Shown: piece after piece, positions 51,111 to 63,349 of the stretch
Layout: every line of letters begins with the position of its first letter
Position numbering within the stretch: position 1 is the first letter of the stretch
NCBI GenBank assembly: GCA_035041965.1
Contig: JAPYMA010000272.1
Span: forward strand, 62,001 to 126,000
DNA: 64,000 bases
Direction: 5' to 3'
Origin: Anisakis pegreffii
Taxonomy: Eukaryota > Nematoda > Chromadorea > Rhabditida > Anisakidae
Notes under the pieces: model-generated
Told to the model about the DNA's origin: nothing
The model's database searches: none
What the model saw: the letters and a program-made list of their open reading frames with translations, nothing else
Translations under genes and position numbers: made by a program

Positions 51111-51540
51111 CTTACGGCTCCTCGACGTTGCGTTGACTGGTGGGATTGTTGCACCTTAAACAAATCCGGTTACTGAATGAGAATCAAACGTTGTGTGAAA
51201 AGTAATGTTTTGGGCAGGAGTTTCTTGCAGTTGCTATCTATTTGCGCAAAATATTAATTTAAAGACTGGACTGTTTTGTATAAACTTACGGCTCGTCGAG
51301 GTTGCGGTGACTGGTGGGATTGTTGCACCTTAAACAAATACGGTTACTGAATGAGAGTCAAACGTTGTGTGGAAAGTAATGTTTTAGGCAGGAGTTTCTT
51401 GCAGTTGCTATTTATTTGCGGAAAATATTGATTTAAAGACTGGACTGTTTTGTAGAAACTTACGGCTAGTCGAGGTTGCGTTGACTGGTGGGATTGTGGC
51501 ACCTTAAACAAATACGGTTACTGAATGAGAATCAAAGTGT
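51111..51540 (+). repeat. 174-bp tandem repeat, two full units and a partial one
   Basis: Units start at 51111, 51285 and 51459 with CTTACGGCTCxTCGA and contain GACTGGTGGGATTGT, AACAAATxCGGTTACTGAATGAG and CAGGAGTTTCTTGCAGTTGCTAT. The units are about 95 percent alike by eye. Single related fragments lie near 50505 and 33466, so the array grew in the right copy after duplication. Confidence 0.85.
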
Positions 51541-52072
51541 ACGTGAAATTAAATTTCGAGTGAAGAACCTTGTAATCTATTTTATTCTTTTTCTATCTGT
51601 CAAGTTGGTGCACTGATTAATCTGGTTTCATCTGTTAATTTGGGACATTGGTGTTAAAAGAATCACGTGAGGTTAAGGGTGATGATTTATTGCAGCATCA
51701 TACCTCTTATCCTACCTTAATCTAAATAATGAAAGTTTGTTCTGCTCATTGTTGATGTTTGTATAAGTAAATGTAACGTTCGTTGTAAACGCTCTTCCTA
51801 ACCACACGGTATAAGTTAACTTCCCTTTACTACACCGCTGATGGAACTGCTAATGGGGTTTTTCTATAGTTCATGTTTTCTCATCAATAGATGCGTTCTC
51901 GAACGATTCATGTGATTGGATGGATTCTTTTCCTTGGTATGATTTTTTCGGTACGTGACGGAGAATTGTCCATCAACTGATCATTATCGCTATTGTCTTT
52001 AGGAGACTGGTAGGTGAATCCAACCAAACATTCGCACTTCAAAATCACATTAGAGGTCTCAAAGAAACGATA

Positions 52073-55000
52073 TCATGAAAACGCACGTAGCCAATCGCCG
52101 ATCTTTTTTTCAATGAGAGCTCTCGTAGGTGCTAAATCTGGAGCGTCTTCTTTTCGTGGTGGGTACATATCTGCACAATGCGCAGTTCCTAAAAACGCGT
52201 AGACGTCAGTGAAATATACGGCTTCCAATTAAAATTCTCCGGTGTGGAAGCGCAGAATAACGTCAGAGTGCTTAAACTGTGCATCTCTATCCCAGTTCAG
52301 CACATCTTTTCACAATTCACTTGAACACCTCACATTTGATCCAGTAGATTCCAGCGGTCACCTGTTAGATTGCAATAGCAGATCCCAGAATTAAGTCTCT
52401 GATGAAACTAAGACTTTTCTCCAAATTCCTGGTTACATTTTCTCTATTAAGATGCATAAATTCCACGCTCGTCACACAAAACCTGATCGAAGCTAGTTTT
52501 TGACAATTAAAATGTCTCCGATTTTTGTTGACAGAATTTTCGATGGAGAAATCTGAGCATGAAATGTTGACGAAGTTGATACGTAATATTGCGCTCAATT
52601 CTACCGATCCTGAAATGAAATGTAAATGACCTATCAATTCTAACCTACCGTTCATAAGGACTGTCGTTACACTACCGGTACCGTCGTATTTGCTAAGTGC
52701 GTGCCACGGGTCAATATTACCATTGGTAAATACAACATTCGTACCCTAAATTCGTTAACTGAATATGAGCAGTGATAACGTTATTTGGAGTGGTTTAATG
52801 CAGTACTGTCGGCGATGTCACAGTGAAATGCAACTGAACTGCAGACGAATCATTGTAAACTTTGAATGCTTTTGGACAGTGCTCCCCATGCTCGGGTACT
52901 CCATTACCCCCTTCGATGGTCTGACAGGGTGTCATTATCCCTCTTCCTCTACAATAATTCACTCTTTCCACGCATAATCTCTGAAATGTTTTCCCAACCC
53001 TCTCGAGTACCCCCTCCCCTGACACTTCCAACCAAACCAAAAATGGATAATTCCCCTTTATGCGGACCCGTGCTCGAAAAACTTCTGCGAATGATAGAAC
53101 TTAAGAAGCAATGGACGTGATATTTTTGCCATGTTCCATCACGTCGATGATGAGGTTATAAATAACGCTGGCAGCCAGGAAATTTAAGAGAAGAATGTAT
53201 CTGCATTCCGAAATTTTTGCAGCTGAAACAGATGCGACTAACGTACGTGATAATATTCAACACCACCATAATAGTTGTTTGATCTTTCGTTGGCTTCATA
53301 AACGTATTTTGGTGCGAACGTCGGTCCAAAAACATCCCGGCATGTGTCAATGAAGAAACTGCAGATCAATTAAAATCTCTTTTAACACATTCAAGCCATG
53401 CTGGCATAGAAGGAGGTTGGAAGAATTCATGCTCAGAGTGTCAAAAAACTCATCAGATTGTTAGTCACTCTAAGCGTACTGTCGTGCGATGCAGTGGATG
53501 GCTGTGAAAACTATGCGAAAAAATGAGTGGAATGTTTGCGTTTCAAATATCAACCCATATGCTCTATTCAACAACGTGCAATGATTTGATGATTTACTCG
53601 TTCCTAGTGGTCTGTATGTATTAATGGTTCTAATCGGAGAAATGCTTACATATAGACGCGGTTTACAATTAACATGAAACTGATGCTTCTAAAAGGAGTA
53701 TCCAATGTTGAACACAATTCTTGTGAAATAACAATAATGAAAGGAGTCATTAGTGTTGCACCGATTGCATTGTATGCAATCGCAACGCTATGTTGATATG
53801 CCTAAGGTTGTCAAGGACATGTGCGCAGGCTGGCGTATGATTGACAAAATGTCGAGCGGTCGGAGCATTTTAACTTATGATCTCCAACTACCAATATGCC
53901 GCCCAACTAGTCTGATATATGCAAAAATGTATGCAGATATGAGCAAAAATTCTGCTGTAAGAGTGGAAAATCAATGGCGATTCTTTATCACGGTGGGTAC
54001 AGTTTGATTTCTGATAACCTCACGACAATAACTTCAGGAACAGGGATGTCGTGCAGCAGAGAGGAGAGGCATCTGTGTAAAAGATGTTTGGCTGCCTGAT
54101 TGGATGTAAACGATTACCACGGCACAAATTTTCGGAACATGTGTTTTGGTATCTTTTCAAGTATTCATCACACCTTTTCCATCAATGAGCTTAGTGGTTC
54201 TGCAGGATTCCCATTGGGATTGCACAGTGGCATTGGAAGCAATCAGACGCAAACAATCCATTTCTACGCATTGATTTCGTCTCACGCCTTCGAGATGATG
54301 CTTCTTTTGAAAACGTTTCTCAATTCAGGTTTTTGGTTTCTTATGCGACCTCCTCAATCATGGGTGGCGAACTATGCACGTCTCCGTGTTGAGGCTTCAG
54401 AATTCAAGTGAAGGTTTACAAAATGATTAGCTATCTTTGCTGTTAATATCAATAAGAGCTATTTGATTTCCGAAAACGCACTTCACGGGCGTCGGAGCAC
54501 CGAACATGTTTTTGCCGATATCAGTTGACTGGAAAAATCCAAATTCATTGCATGTTTGATATGTCCAACTGCGACTTGCGGCTGAAAAACATGCAATAAG
54601 TACAAAATATCATCGACTTAGCCTCACTTCCATGGAAGCGGCGCATCATATGTTAATGTCAGAAACGTAGATGGAATGATTGAGTTGTTATAACCGTAAA
54701 ATTTAAGGTGCATCATCATTTAAAGCAGGGTTTACAAACATTTTCCTCGCCCACACCCGTTAAAAACATTAAAACGTCCTCACATCTCTCACAATATCCA
54801 TTCGTTATCTCTCATCCACTTTCAAGGATTGCAGCGCGCCCTTTAACGTGAGAGTATAAAGGAATTCAAATTTATGCTATGATTCAATTCAATTTATCAC
54901 GCATAACTGTTTTGCTACACTTGATAACAGAGTCGTTGCAATAGAATCTAACATACACATTGCCGTGATATCCTTCAAGTAATCAACATAATCTTGATAA

Positions 55001-58000
55001 CGATTATCGGTGTAGTCGAAAGAACCTTCCCAAAACGTCGCTATATACGCATTAACATCGGCCACATTTTCAACTGGAGTTTTCGCATCATTCACCATAT
55101 ACTCACAAACGTCATTTATTCCTCCACCAATTGCATGCTTTCCCTTAAATGGAGCGGTTAAATTCCCTATATGTATTTCATATATTTGAAGCCATTCATC
55201 GAATACCGATTGGTGAGACGTGAAGCAACTCACATTAAATGTCTACATAAAATTTTGTGAGAGGAATTGTGATAATTGATAAACGAACGATCTACTATAA
55301 TAGCAATATGAATTCTGCTCACACTGTTATCGTTGTTGTACTGCACTGCACCCTGGAAGTTACCGTAGATATTGCTGAAGAAATTCTGCATGTCGACGTC
55401 AGTAATCGTTGTTCCTGCAGTCCATTCTGGTTTCAGTCTGCAAATTGAGCATAAGGCCCGTTGGCTGCACAAACAAGTATATCGAGGAGTTTCGTGGACA
55501 TCTCTGGGCAATATCTCGATTCTTCCGGTGAGTAAACGCCAATGCAGTGGATGACTCAAGGAGAATGTTTCAAGAGAGAGGGGAAAGTAGGAGACGCCCA
55601 AGTATTTCTTAGTGCTTCGAACTATGTGGAATCAGCATCCTGAACTGCATCGAGTAGATGGTTGCAATAAAATTCCTCTGTCTTTATCACGATTAGAAAC
55701 TGTTCGCACAATCACATGAGTGAATGAATGTGTAGGGAAATAACTGATCATGACAGAATTTGAAGTGCATCGAAAATTTCTCGTTGCGGACAGAAGTACA
55801 TGTTAAAATTATAGCACTTAATAAATTACGTGAATGAATGTGAATTATAGCACAACGGCTTTGACGTACGTGAATATCTTCGTCAAATTTACACGTCCCT
55901 CTCGTGTTAATGAAAGTTTACGCATTTCATCGAACGCTTTTCCAACGTTGTCGGCACATTTCGGATTGAAGAATCGTAACGAATTCGCAACAACGATTAA
56001 GTATTCTGAAAGGGATTTTTTCTCATTTTGAAGCTTAATCTTGTTTACTCTGATGGTTTCGTGCAAGTGAAACCAGTTGAAATAACTGACCGTAAAAGTC
56101 GACTTTCGATCCTATCGGTGCCGAGCTTGCCAGTGCACCCACCGTTAGTTCAGGATAAAATTGTCGGAACCAGGCGGAAAGCATTCCTGAAGGTGATCTC
56201 CTTCAGAAACATTCACTTATTATATAGTAATCAAGGACTGACGACCACTTCATGTACAATCTGCCCGAGCTAATTTTCATAATTCTGTTCATTCGTTCCA
56301 TAACGAGAGTCAGCTCTTAGGAACATATTTTACCGGGATATGAGCCACCAAAGGTGATCCATTGAGGATTGACCAGTTTCTGTTCCTTATTCATGGTCGT
56401 AATGAACTGAGCTAAGTCCGCGAGTGCTTGTTGCGATGTGAGCCATTTGAGATTTTCGGTCGATTGATTTCTGCAATGATAGTCGTGTAAGAAACTCACA
56501 TTTGATTGCTGCATGATTTAGATTATGTAATGAAGAGGATTACAAAGGATTTGTCAAAGACCATCTGGTTTTATCATTTGTTAACGATTGAAGTAACAAA
56601 ACCAGCTATGTTTTGCAAAATCATTTATTGGTGAATGAATCTATGGATCGTACGAAGTTGGCCAGCTCTCTCCGTAGTAACGATGCTCGAGCATGTAAAC
56701 GGTGGCGCCGTATTTCCTTGCTGCCCTCATGATCTGCACTTCTGAGTTTAGCACCCATTTCGTGTTTGCAGTTCCTTCACCTCCGATCATCAAAAAATGA
56801 GGTCCTCCTGGTTTAGCATATTGTGGATTCATCCAATATCTCTGCAAGATTTCAAACGAGAACACGTCGAAACGATCACACCGTATTCGTTTCACAGCAC
56901 ATTTACGGAATTTGTTACTCAACTATGGGCAATAAATGTTTGTTGATGATCATTTCTGAATTATTCATTTTCAAAAATACGATTTTGAAAGATTTCAATG
57001 AGACATCACTCATAATCACCTGATTGAATGTGTTGGTGTTTGTGGCACTGAAATGATCAAGAGGCATAGTAATGGTTCCTGCGACGAATCCTTTAGGGTA
57101 AGCAACCATATCGATTGGTGCCTGAAAATTCATCGTTAACATGAAGTAGCTATTGAGAACTTCGTCGCATACGTAAAGGATTAAGCATGAATTCGAAATA
57201 CTCACGGGTGGATCAACAACGAGTCCCCTCAGTGGTCGACCCCAAATGAATGGGTTCAAGTGCTGTGGTATCGTCTCAGTATGATATAATTCCTGAAAAT
57301 TACACGCTGATGTATTTGGTACAATGAGCGATGATGGTTCATAATTTGAATGAACTCCGAGCAAAGCTATTTTCGAATGAATTGAAGGATTCGATAGGCC
57401 CAACGCACCCTTTACAGATCGAAACACCAAGAGAATCTTCATCTGGAGAATTCATTTGAATTACGTTTTAATTTGGCCAGGCGAAAGTTTTTAAAATTTT
57501 GACGATAATCACGAATTTACCTCTCTGATTGGTTTTAACGGTACTCTTTTCAGCAACGAAGTGAACTGCTTCATTTTTGGGAGCTTTGATCGCGTTTTTT
57601 TGATTTGTGATGTAACTTTCGGCATTTCAGCCTTCATGTTCTGCTGTTCTTGTTCACTCCGAAGCCACTTATCGATATTGGAGGCAATAATTTTCCGAGC
57701 TTTGACCAGAGATGGCGGATCATAGCGACTCTCTTCGTACATGTCTTGGCAATGAACCGTGCCTTAATGATCACCTAATTTAGTAACATTGAAAATACAA
57801 TCCGCAGTGTTGATATTGTATCCTCTGACAATCTGTCGAGTAAAAAGAGGACGTTTACCGTTTATGAGGATAGGTACAACTGATGGATTTTTGGATGAGT
57901 ATAATCCAAGTACATGCCACGGATCAATATTGCCGTTTGGGAACACAACATTTGTACCCTGAAGAAACAATTGAGGAATGTTCTGTCCAACTAAGCGCAA

Positions 58001-61000
58001 TAATGCCATGGACTTTGGCATTATCTGTTACGCAGTTTAATAGCATTGATTGAAAGAGAGCTGCCAACTGAATCATTTGCGCAGAAATCGACTCACATTG
58101 AAGTGATGGTTTCCGCCGAAGTATTCCAACGTCTCGTGAATTTTTCCATCGATAGTTTCTATTTTATGCTCAGGCCCATAGATATCATTACACATATCCA
58201 CTGCGTAACTGAAATTCTTTCATGGCCATGAGCTGCTACTCAGCAATGCGCCGACTACAAACGTTATCAAAATTGCGAAATGCAGGCCCATATTCGTGAA
58301 GGAAGCAAAGGAGTTGCATGCCGGAAGGAGGTTTTTTTTAAATTTTAGGTTACGCCACGTTCTGAAGGCCGCATCCTTTACTTCCACCTGAAAATTCTGA
58401 GCACTGGTCCCGTTAGATAGTTCAATCATGTACTGTGAAGCACAAAGCTTACTTCACTGGCGATCCACTGCCAAAAATATTTCGACCCAGATCGGTCGTT
58501 TGGTAATATCCGAACTCTGTACACGTCTGCCACATCCAACAGCGATAAGCTGCTAAATTGCTTTAATTTTTCATTCCTTCTTACAATCAACATTGGTTTA
58601 CTTTCCGCCAGCAAAACGAACTTGCTCTTTCTTTCTCATGTAAGGGCAATAATAAGAGAGATATGAATTCTGCAACGCTGCTTAATCGTTTTTTCCACTC
58701 ATTGACAGAGCTGACTACGTTTAAGTCCCACTTGTATCTGAATTTTAATGAAGTATTTCTCATCTATCACCGAAAACGTTGAATTGTGCATTTAAATTTT
58801 CACCAACCCCCGTCTTCATGATTGTATGTGATGTTCTTCAGTTCATTAATGAATGCATCGTAACCGATATCCATTTCGTATCCTCCACTCAATTTGATGA
58901 ATAATTCTTTCAAACGGTCGAATGAAGTGATGTTACTTTGAGTCATTATTCGGCATGCATTTGCAATCTATAATGTTTGAGCATTACAGCTCTATCATCA
59001 AAACATTCGATTTGTTATTTCTACGGAAACTGCTGCTTGATTGCCCGTGACATAGATGGAATCCAGCAGGTTGCCTTGCCCTCTAACGATCAAACTCAAA
59101 TGGCAAATTACAGCACCTGTGTCGCGTTCCTTCAAGAATCAAGAGGCATTCAAGAATTACAATCCAAATTGCAGCGATACTCTCCGTGTTCTCATCGGAT
59201 TAAGTAAGACTGACGTTTCTCGACCTGATCCTTATTTCTCTCTGAATGGAACGAGCGAAGCAAAAGAAAAGGTTAGAATTGATATGAGTTGATATCGAAA
59301 GCTATGTATTTATGAGTAGAAAAGGTTTTGTCTTCACATGTAAATACAAATCATCCTTCTGCAGTGATGTGACGTGAAAGAATGACTTCCACTTTCCTAG
59401 ATTCAAGAGGAATTTTGGCTACGGTACATTCTGTAGTCGAAGTCACATCTAAAATATGAATCAGGAACATAGAAATGTGAATTCTCATCAGTACAGAATC
59501 GTCGAAAATCGTCCGAAAAGTTACAGAAAATAAAATAAAGGAACTTTCAAAATTGCGATGACATAAAATCAGACGTTAGAAGCGACGTATGGTTTTGTCT
59601 CAAACTCCCTGCTTAAAGAATACGATAAGTGATAATAGTTAATGTGAACCCTTACAGCTTGTTCTCCTCCATACTGTGCCAGATCTTGAAAGGGTGAGAA
59701 CATCGATTGGAAGAAATATTCCATGTCTTTATAGCGAAGTGATATTTCATTGAGCCCAGGTGTTAACCTGAAAGCTTGTAACTCATTAATTTTATCTTCA
59801 TACGTTAGCTCGATTTTATGTCAGCTGGATCATTAATATTTTTGTAAGAATAAAAAGGCTATAAGATCAACACAATTTTGATATAATCGCAATCAGTTCC
59901 CTGATAAAGATACCGTCATAAGTAGTGTAAGGGTACTGACGGACTGTACCACTTGGTCCGCGTGGATCATGAGACTAAAACATACTTTGACGCATGTAGC
60001 AGTTGTGGATGGGTCTCATTATGAGAAATGAGGAAGGAGCACTGAGGTATGGCTCATGCAGCTCATATCACTTCATCCACAGTTTGCACTCACATCAGAC
60101 TAGACTCAGTTCGCAGAACAATATAAAGTGTTGATGGAATAGGTAATCATTTCCCGGCAGGCTTCAATCGACTCGGCTCAGATGGTTCACCTTGCTGTGC
60201 ATTATCTTGTACCCCTCAGATTCCGTTTAGATAATAGTTCAAACGAATTTCCCCTATCGCACGCTATAAATAGTGTGAGGATCTCATGAGTGTTCTATGG
60301 TCCCCACAGATAGTTACGCTTTGCTTCCTAACCATGTAAATGTGAATAATCTATTCCATACGCAATGCATACTTGAATGTTTTAGTGAGATTCTTTCGTC
60401 CTTCTTTTGTCCATATTAATTCGGACATTGCATTGAAAGCTTCTCCTATCGCAGAGGCGCATGGCACACTACTGGAACGAATGTCCTTTTGAACCACTTC
60501 AAGATACTCTGTAAACACGCAAAAGAAGTAACTCATTATAATAAACGGAATTTACAATTGCAACACAGGTAAATGCTGCACCTATGCATTTTGTCGTGCA
60601 AAATGCATCTAAGGATCTATTGATAAATCGCTCTAAAATCAACGAGAAGCAGTTAACGAACTACTGTAGAGATGAACTGAGCGGACACGGAAATTTCTTC
60701 ATTAGGAAAATTTCCTTTTTCTACATATCACATTGGCAGCTTGATTAATCATACTGCGTGTCACATGGATATGCTCCTCAAAAACAGCAACTGAGTCCAA
60801 ATCTCTGTCCAGTCAGCCGAACGATTACATCAAATGATAGTGGTGATTGTTGAACCATATTTTAAGTGCTTATGGCGAAAGTTTCTTTCCCCAACGATAG
60901 GGCTGGAGCTGACTTCTCCTATCTTAACAGATAGGAGAAGTCAACTTAGAAGCCATCAACCAACAGTTTCTAATAGAATACTCAGAAACACTTTTTTTTG

Positions 61001-63127
61001 ATTTGTTTTTTGAACAATGAGAACAGACCGTAAAAATCGAGCTTCGCTTCGACTGGTGCCGAACTCGCCACTGCGCCCACAACCAATTCTGGATGCTTCT
61101 CTCGCAACCACGCGGCCAAAGCGCCTTACAGGAAAATTTTTGTTAGTTGTTTGAGTAGAGTATTTTTTGTTCAGCACCACTGATGCTAAGCAATAAATGG
61201 ATAGGGGTTAATAACGTGAAGGTGAGGAATATGTGAGATATGATGGGTATTCCTTTTCAGCTATTCTTTTTCAACTATCCTGAAAATTTAGTATGACCCC
61301 CGTAAACCAACAACTTCTTGACACTGATGGCTCTGAAGCATATAATATATGAGTAAACGATACTGAGCCAAACCCGAGTATGATCCACCAAAAACCACCC
61401 ATTTTGGATCCGAAAAATTGAACTTTTCATTGATGTAACGTATGAAATAAGCCGCATCCTCGACCGCTTGTTTACTGCTGAGATATTTCAAATTCTCCGT
61501 AGTTAGCGTCCTGTAAATCACTTTCCAATCTCAGAATTACTGTTCTGTCCTTAACAGTACTCTTTATTTCCATTTGGTCGCACCAGCTAAGATCAACAGG
61601 CAATCCGTACCAAGCTACGCGATTCTTGCTCCACAGCTTATTTTCAAAATTCAATCACTTACTCAGTCAGTGAAGAAAGGAAAAATACGTTATTTACCGT
61701 CACCTCATGTGCAAACCATTACGAGGTAAATGTCGCTGAATGTTGGTGACTGCTTTGTACAAAAATTTTTTTTTGCGTCTTGTCGATGTTCGAAAGAGTT
61801 CAAAAATGGAAATTCACTGCGTTCTGTTCCGATCAATTGCTAAAAAGAAAATGTAAATCGAATGACACATACGGAAACGGTCTGCTATCTCCATAGAAAC
61901 GGTGTTCCAGTTCAAACAGTGCTGCACTATGATTCATTGCCCATCGCACCAAGGGGTAAGCTGTAGAGGTGATCCGATATTTGTCCGCACTAGACTCACC
62001 GTAAAGCATCAGAAAAACACGGTCATTTGTTTTGTAGTAATTCATGTTATAAAAGTAGCGCTGAAATAGAAGAAATTCTGCAAATTTAAAGGTTTTTGCC
62101 ATCCTCAAATCCTCTCCCTTGCGGCTTTTCAATGAAAATCACTTATCACTGCATCAAAACAAAGCGATTGGGCGGAAAAACTTCACGAAAGCTCATCATT
62201 CCTCATCGTCACATTGGGTCGTTCAGTTCAGATTGCCACTTCAAGAAACTGATTAAAATTTGGCTGAAGGAAGCGATCCTATGAGATCACCGCAGTCGAC
62301 ACTTTACGGTAACATTCAAAACAATTTTCCATTGGTGTTGACGAAGGAATTCGGTCTATCGACAGCAAATAAGATTGCTTTATCTACCTGCTTCCATTTA
62401 CGCGTATCAGACGGGGTGAAATGGTCCAAAAGTTGATCAAATTTGGCGGTGGAAGCGTCAAACTGGGCACGAATGTGTGGCTGAAATTTGATTATAAACA
62501 CTCAACGCACTCGTTAGTTTCCAAGAAGAATGGAGATTGCCGAGATTTTGTATGGTGGTTGCCGACAATGAATGCACCAAAGAACACGCAAATTGGGCTG
62601 CTAAGAGCTGAAAACCGTCCAGAGCGCATTTCTGCTTTGAAGAAAGGTTTTTTTTTAACCGCTTAAGGAGTGGAACTATCAGGTGCATACAAACTTCCCA
62701 CATTTTTCAATAGAGTGCAAATGGGAGATTCTCAAAGCAAAAGTGATGTATAATGCATATATATATATATATACCTTATGTGCTAATAGACCGCCTAAAA
62801 ATCCTTTACGAGGTCTGCCCATAAAGAATTCAGGTATCCGCGATTGTGAGTCCTTCGCATGCGCAACCCCCTGAAGTTTATATATTCCAGTTGCTGAACA
62901 GTTCCTGAATTATTTCATATGCAATGGAGTGCTTTGGATGAATGAAACATGTGCGAAGTTTTCAGTAAGGGGTAAGCTAATTGTAGTGGTTGAGAGAACA
63001 TGATTTTGGATCGTTATAACGAGACTCGTATTACAGATTCTATGGCAGTTGGTGACACAAGGCAAATCGTTCTACCTACCGAAACGAGAAACAAGACTAA
63101 AGCCGTCGAAAAAGCGATGCGCTCCAT
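52073..63127 (-). CDS. Two-domain S28 serine peptidase (prolyl carboxypeptidase-like), gene II
   Basis: 25 exons, 1033 aa. Domain 1: 63127-63080, 62870-62775, 62480-62388, 62060-61873, 61510-61374, 61124-61029, 60508-60364, 59767-59656, 58967-58808, 58552-58453, 58208-58097, 57958-57859, 57762-57521. Domain 2: 57292-57206, 57121-57020, 56841-56654, 56470-56334, 56186-56091, 56005-55870, 55437-55323, 55143-54957, 54581-54482, 53358-53247, 52745-52649, 52188-52073. A signal peptide starts MERIAFSTALVLFL. Domain 1 keeps FGGSYSG (Ser 61383-61381), [11 protein letters not shown] and GTVHCQDM; domain 2 keeps FGGSYPG (Ser 56343-56341), [11 protein letters not shown] and GTAHCADM. Domain 1 differs from gene I in reading LMLYGES where LMLGGES is expected (TAC at 62003-62001) and YGDS for YGES, both near the active site, so its activity may be altered. 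It lies head-to-tail behind gene I and has the same exon plan. The donor after 60364 is GC and that after 58808 (GTTGGT) is weak. Confidence 0.92.
59768..60363 (-). other. Intron with apparent GC donor, S28 gene II
   Basis: The exon ends GCA-TT, then GCGTATGG, with acceptor CTTTCAG. As in gene I, only a GC donor preserves frame and the phase-2 position. The donor context is identical in both genes. Confidence 0.6.
62757..62773 (+). repeat. (AT)n microsatellite at a splice donor
   Basis: A run of about 8 AT units directly follows the donor of the second exon of S28 gene II (minus-strand GTATATATAT), so its expansion can change the donor surroundings. Gene I has GTAGAC at this position and no AT run. 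Confidence 0.85.
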
Positions 63128-63148
63128 CTCGTATCCTGTAAGGAAATT
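63128..63148 (-). promoter_or_regulatory. Acceptor just upstream of the S28 gene II start codon
   Basis: TTTCCTTACAG is followed by GATACGAG and ATG, the same 8-bp leader as in gene I. Conservation after divergence of the surrounding sequence supports a real splice site, either spliced-leader or 5'-UTR intron. Confidence 0.5.
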
Positions 63149-63349
63149 GGTAATTGAAATCTGATGAATGAAGAAAGTGAGATCGAAGTTGCACAGTGAA
63201 AGGTGTATTGAAATATTGATGATCTAAGTGATAACAGTGGTAATTTAAGCAAATCTGTGCAAACTTCAATAATATCTGCGAACACTCCGCGCTCGCTTCA
63301 GAGCATAACCAATATCAATGAAATATTCGTTTGTAACCTAGAGAACGTT

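Larger units (their letters stand above)
46591..52072. other. Region between the two S28 genes
   Basis: Apart from the coding-like block at 46806-47420, this holds copy 2 of a dispersed repeat (48660-49350), the start of the right duplication (from about 49690) and a 174-bp tandem repeat (51111-51540). ORFs at 48071-48394 and 50180-50398 show no domain; the latter corresponds to 33112-33321 in the left copy, with poor protein conservation. I see no intact gene. Confidence 0.5.

Noticed and set aside
52795..53040. 81-codon minus ORF between peptidase exons
   Set aside because: It lies in the intron between exons 53358-53247 and 52745-52649 and has no homologous open frame in gene I.
58220..58429. 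ORF reading ELSNGTSAQNF in S28 gene II
   Set aside because: It lies in the intron between 58453 and 58208, which splice in phase without it; the gene I counterpart is not open.
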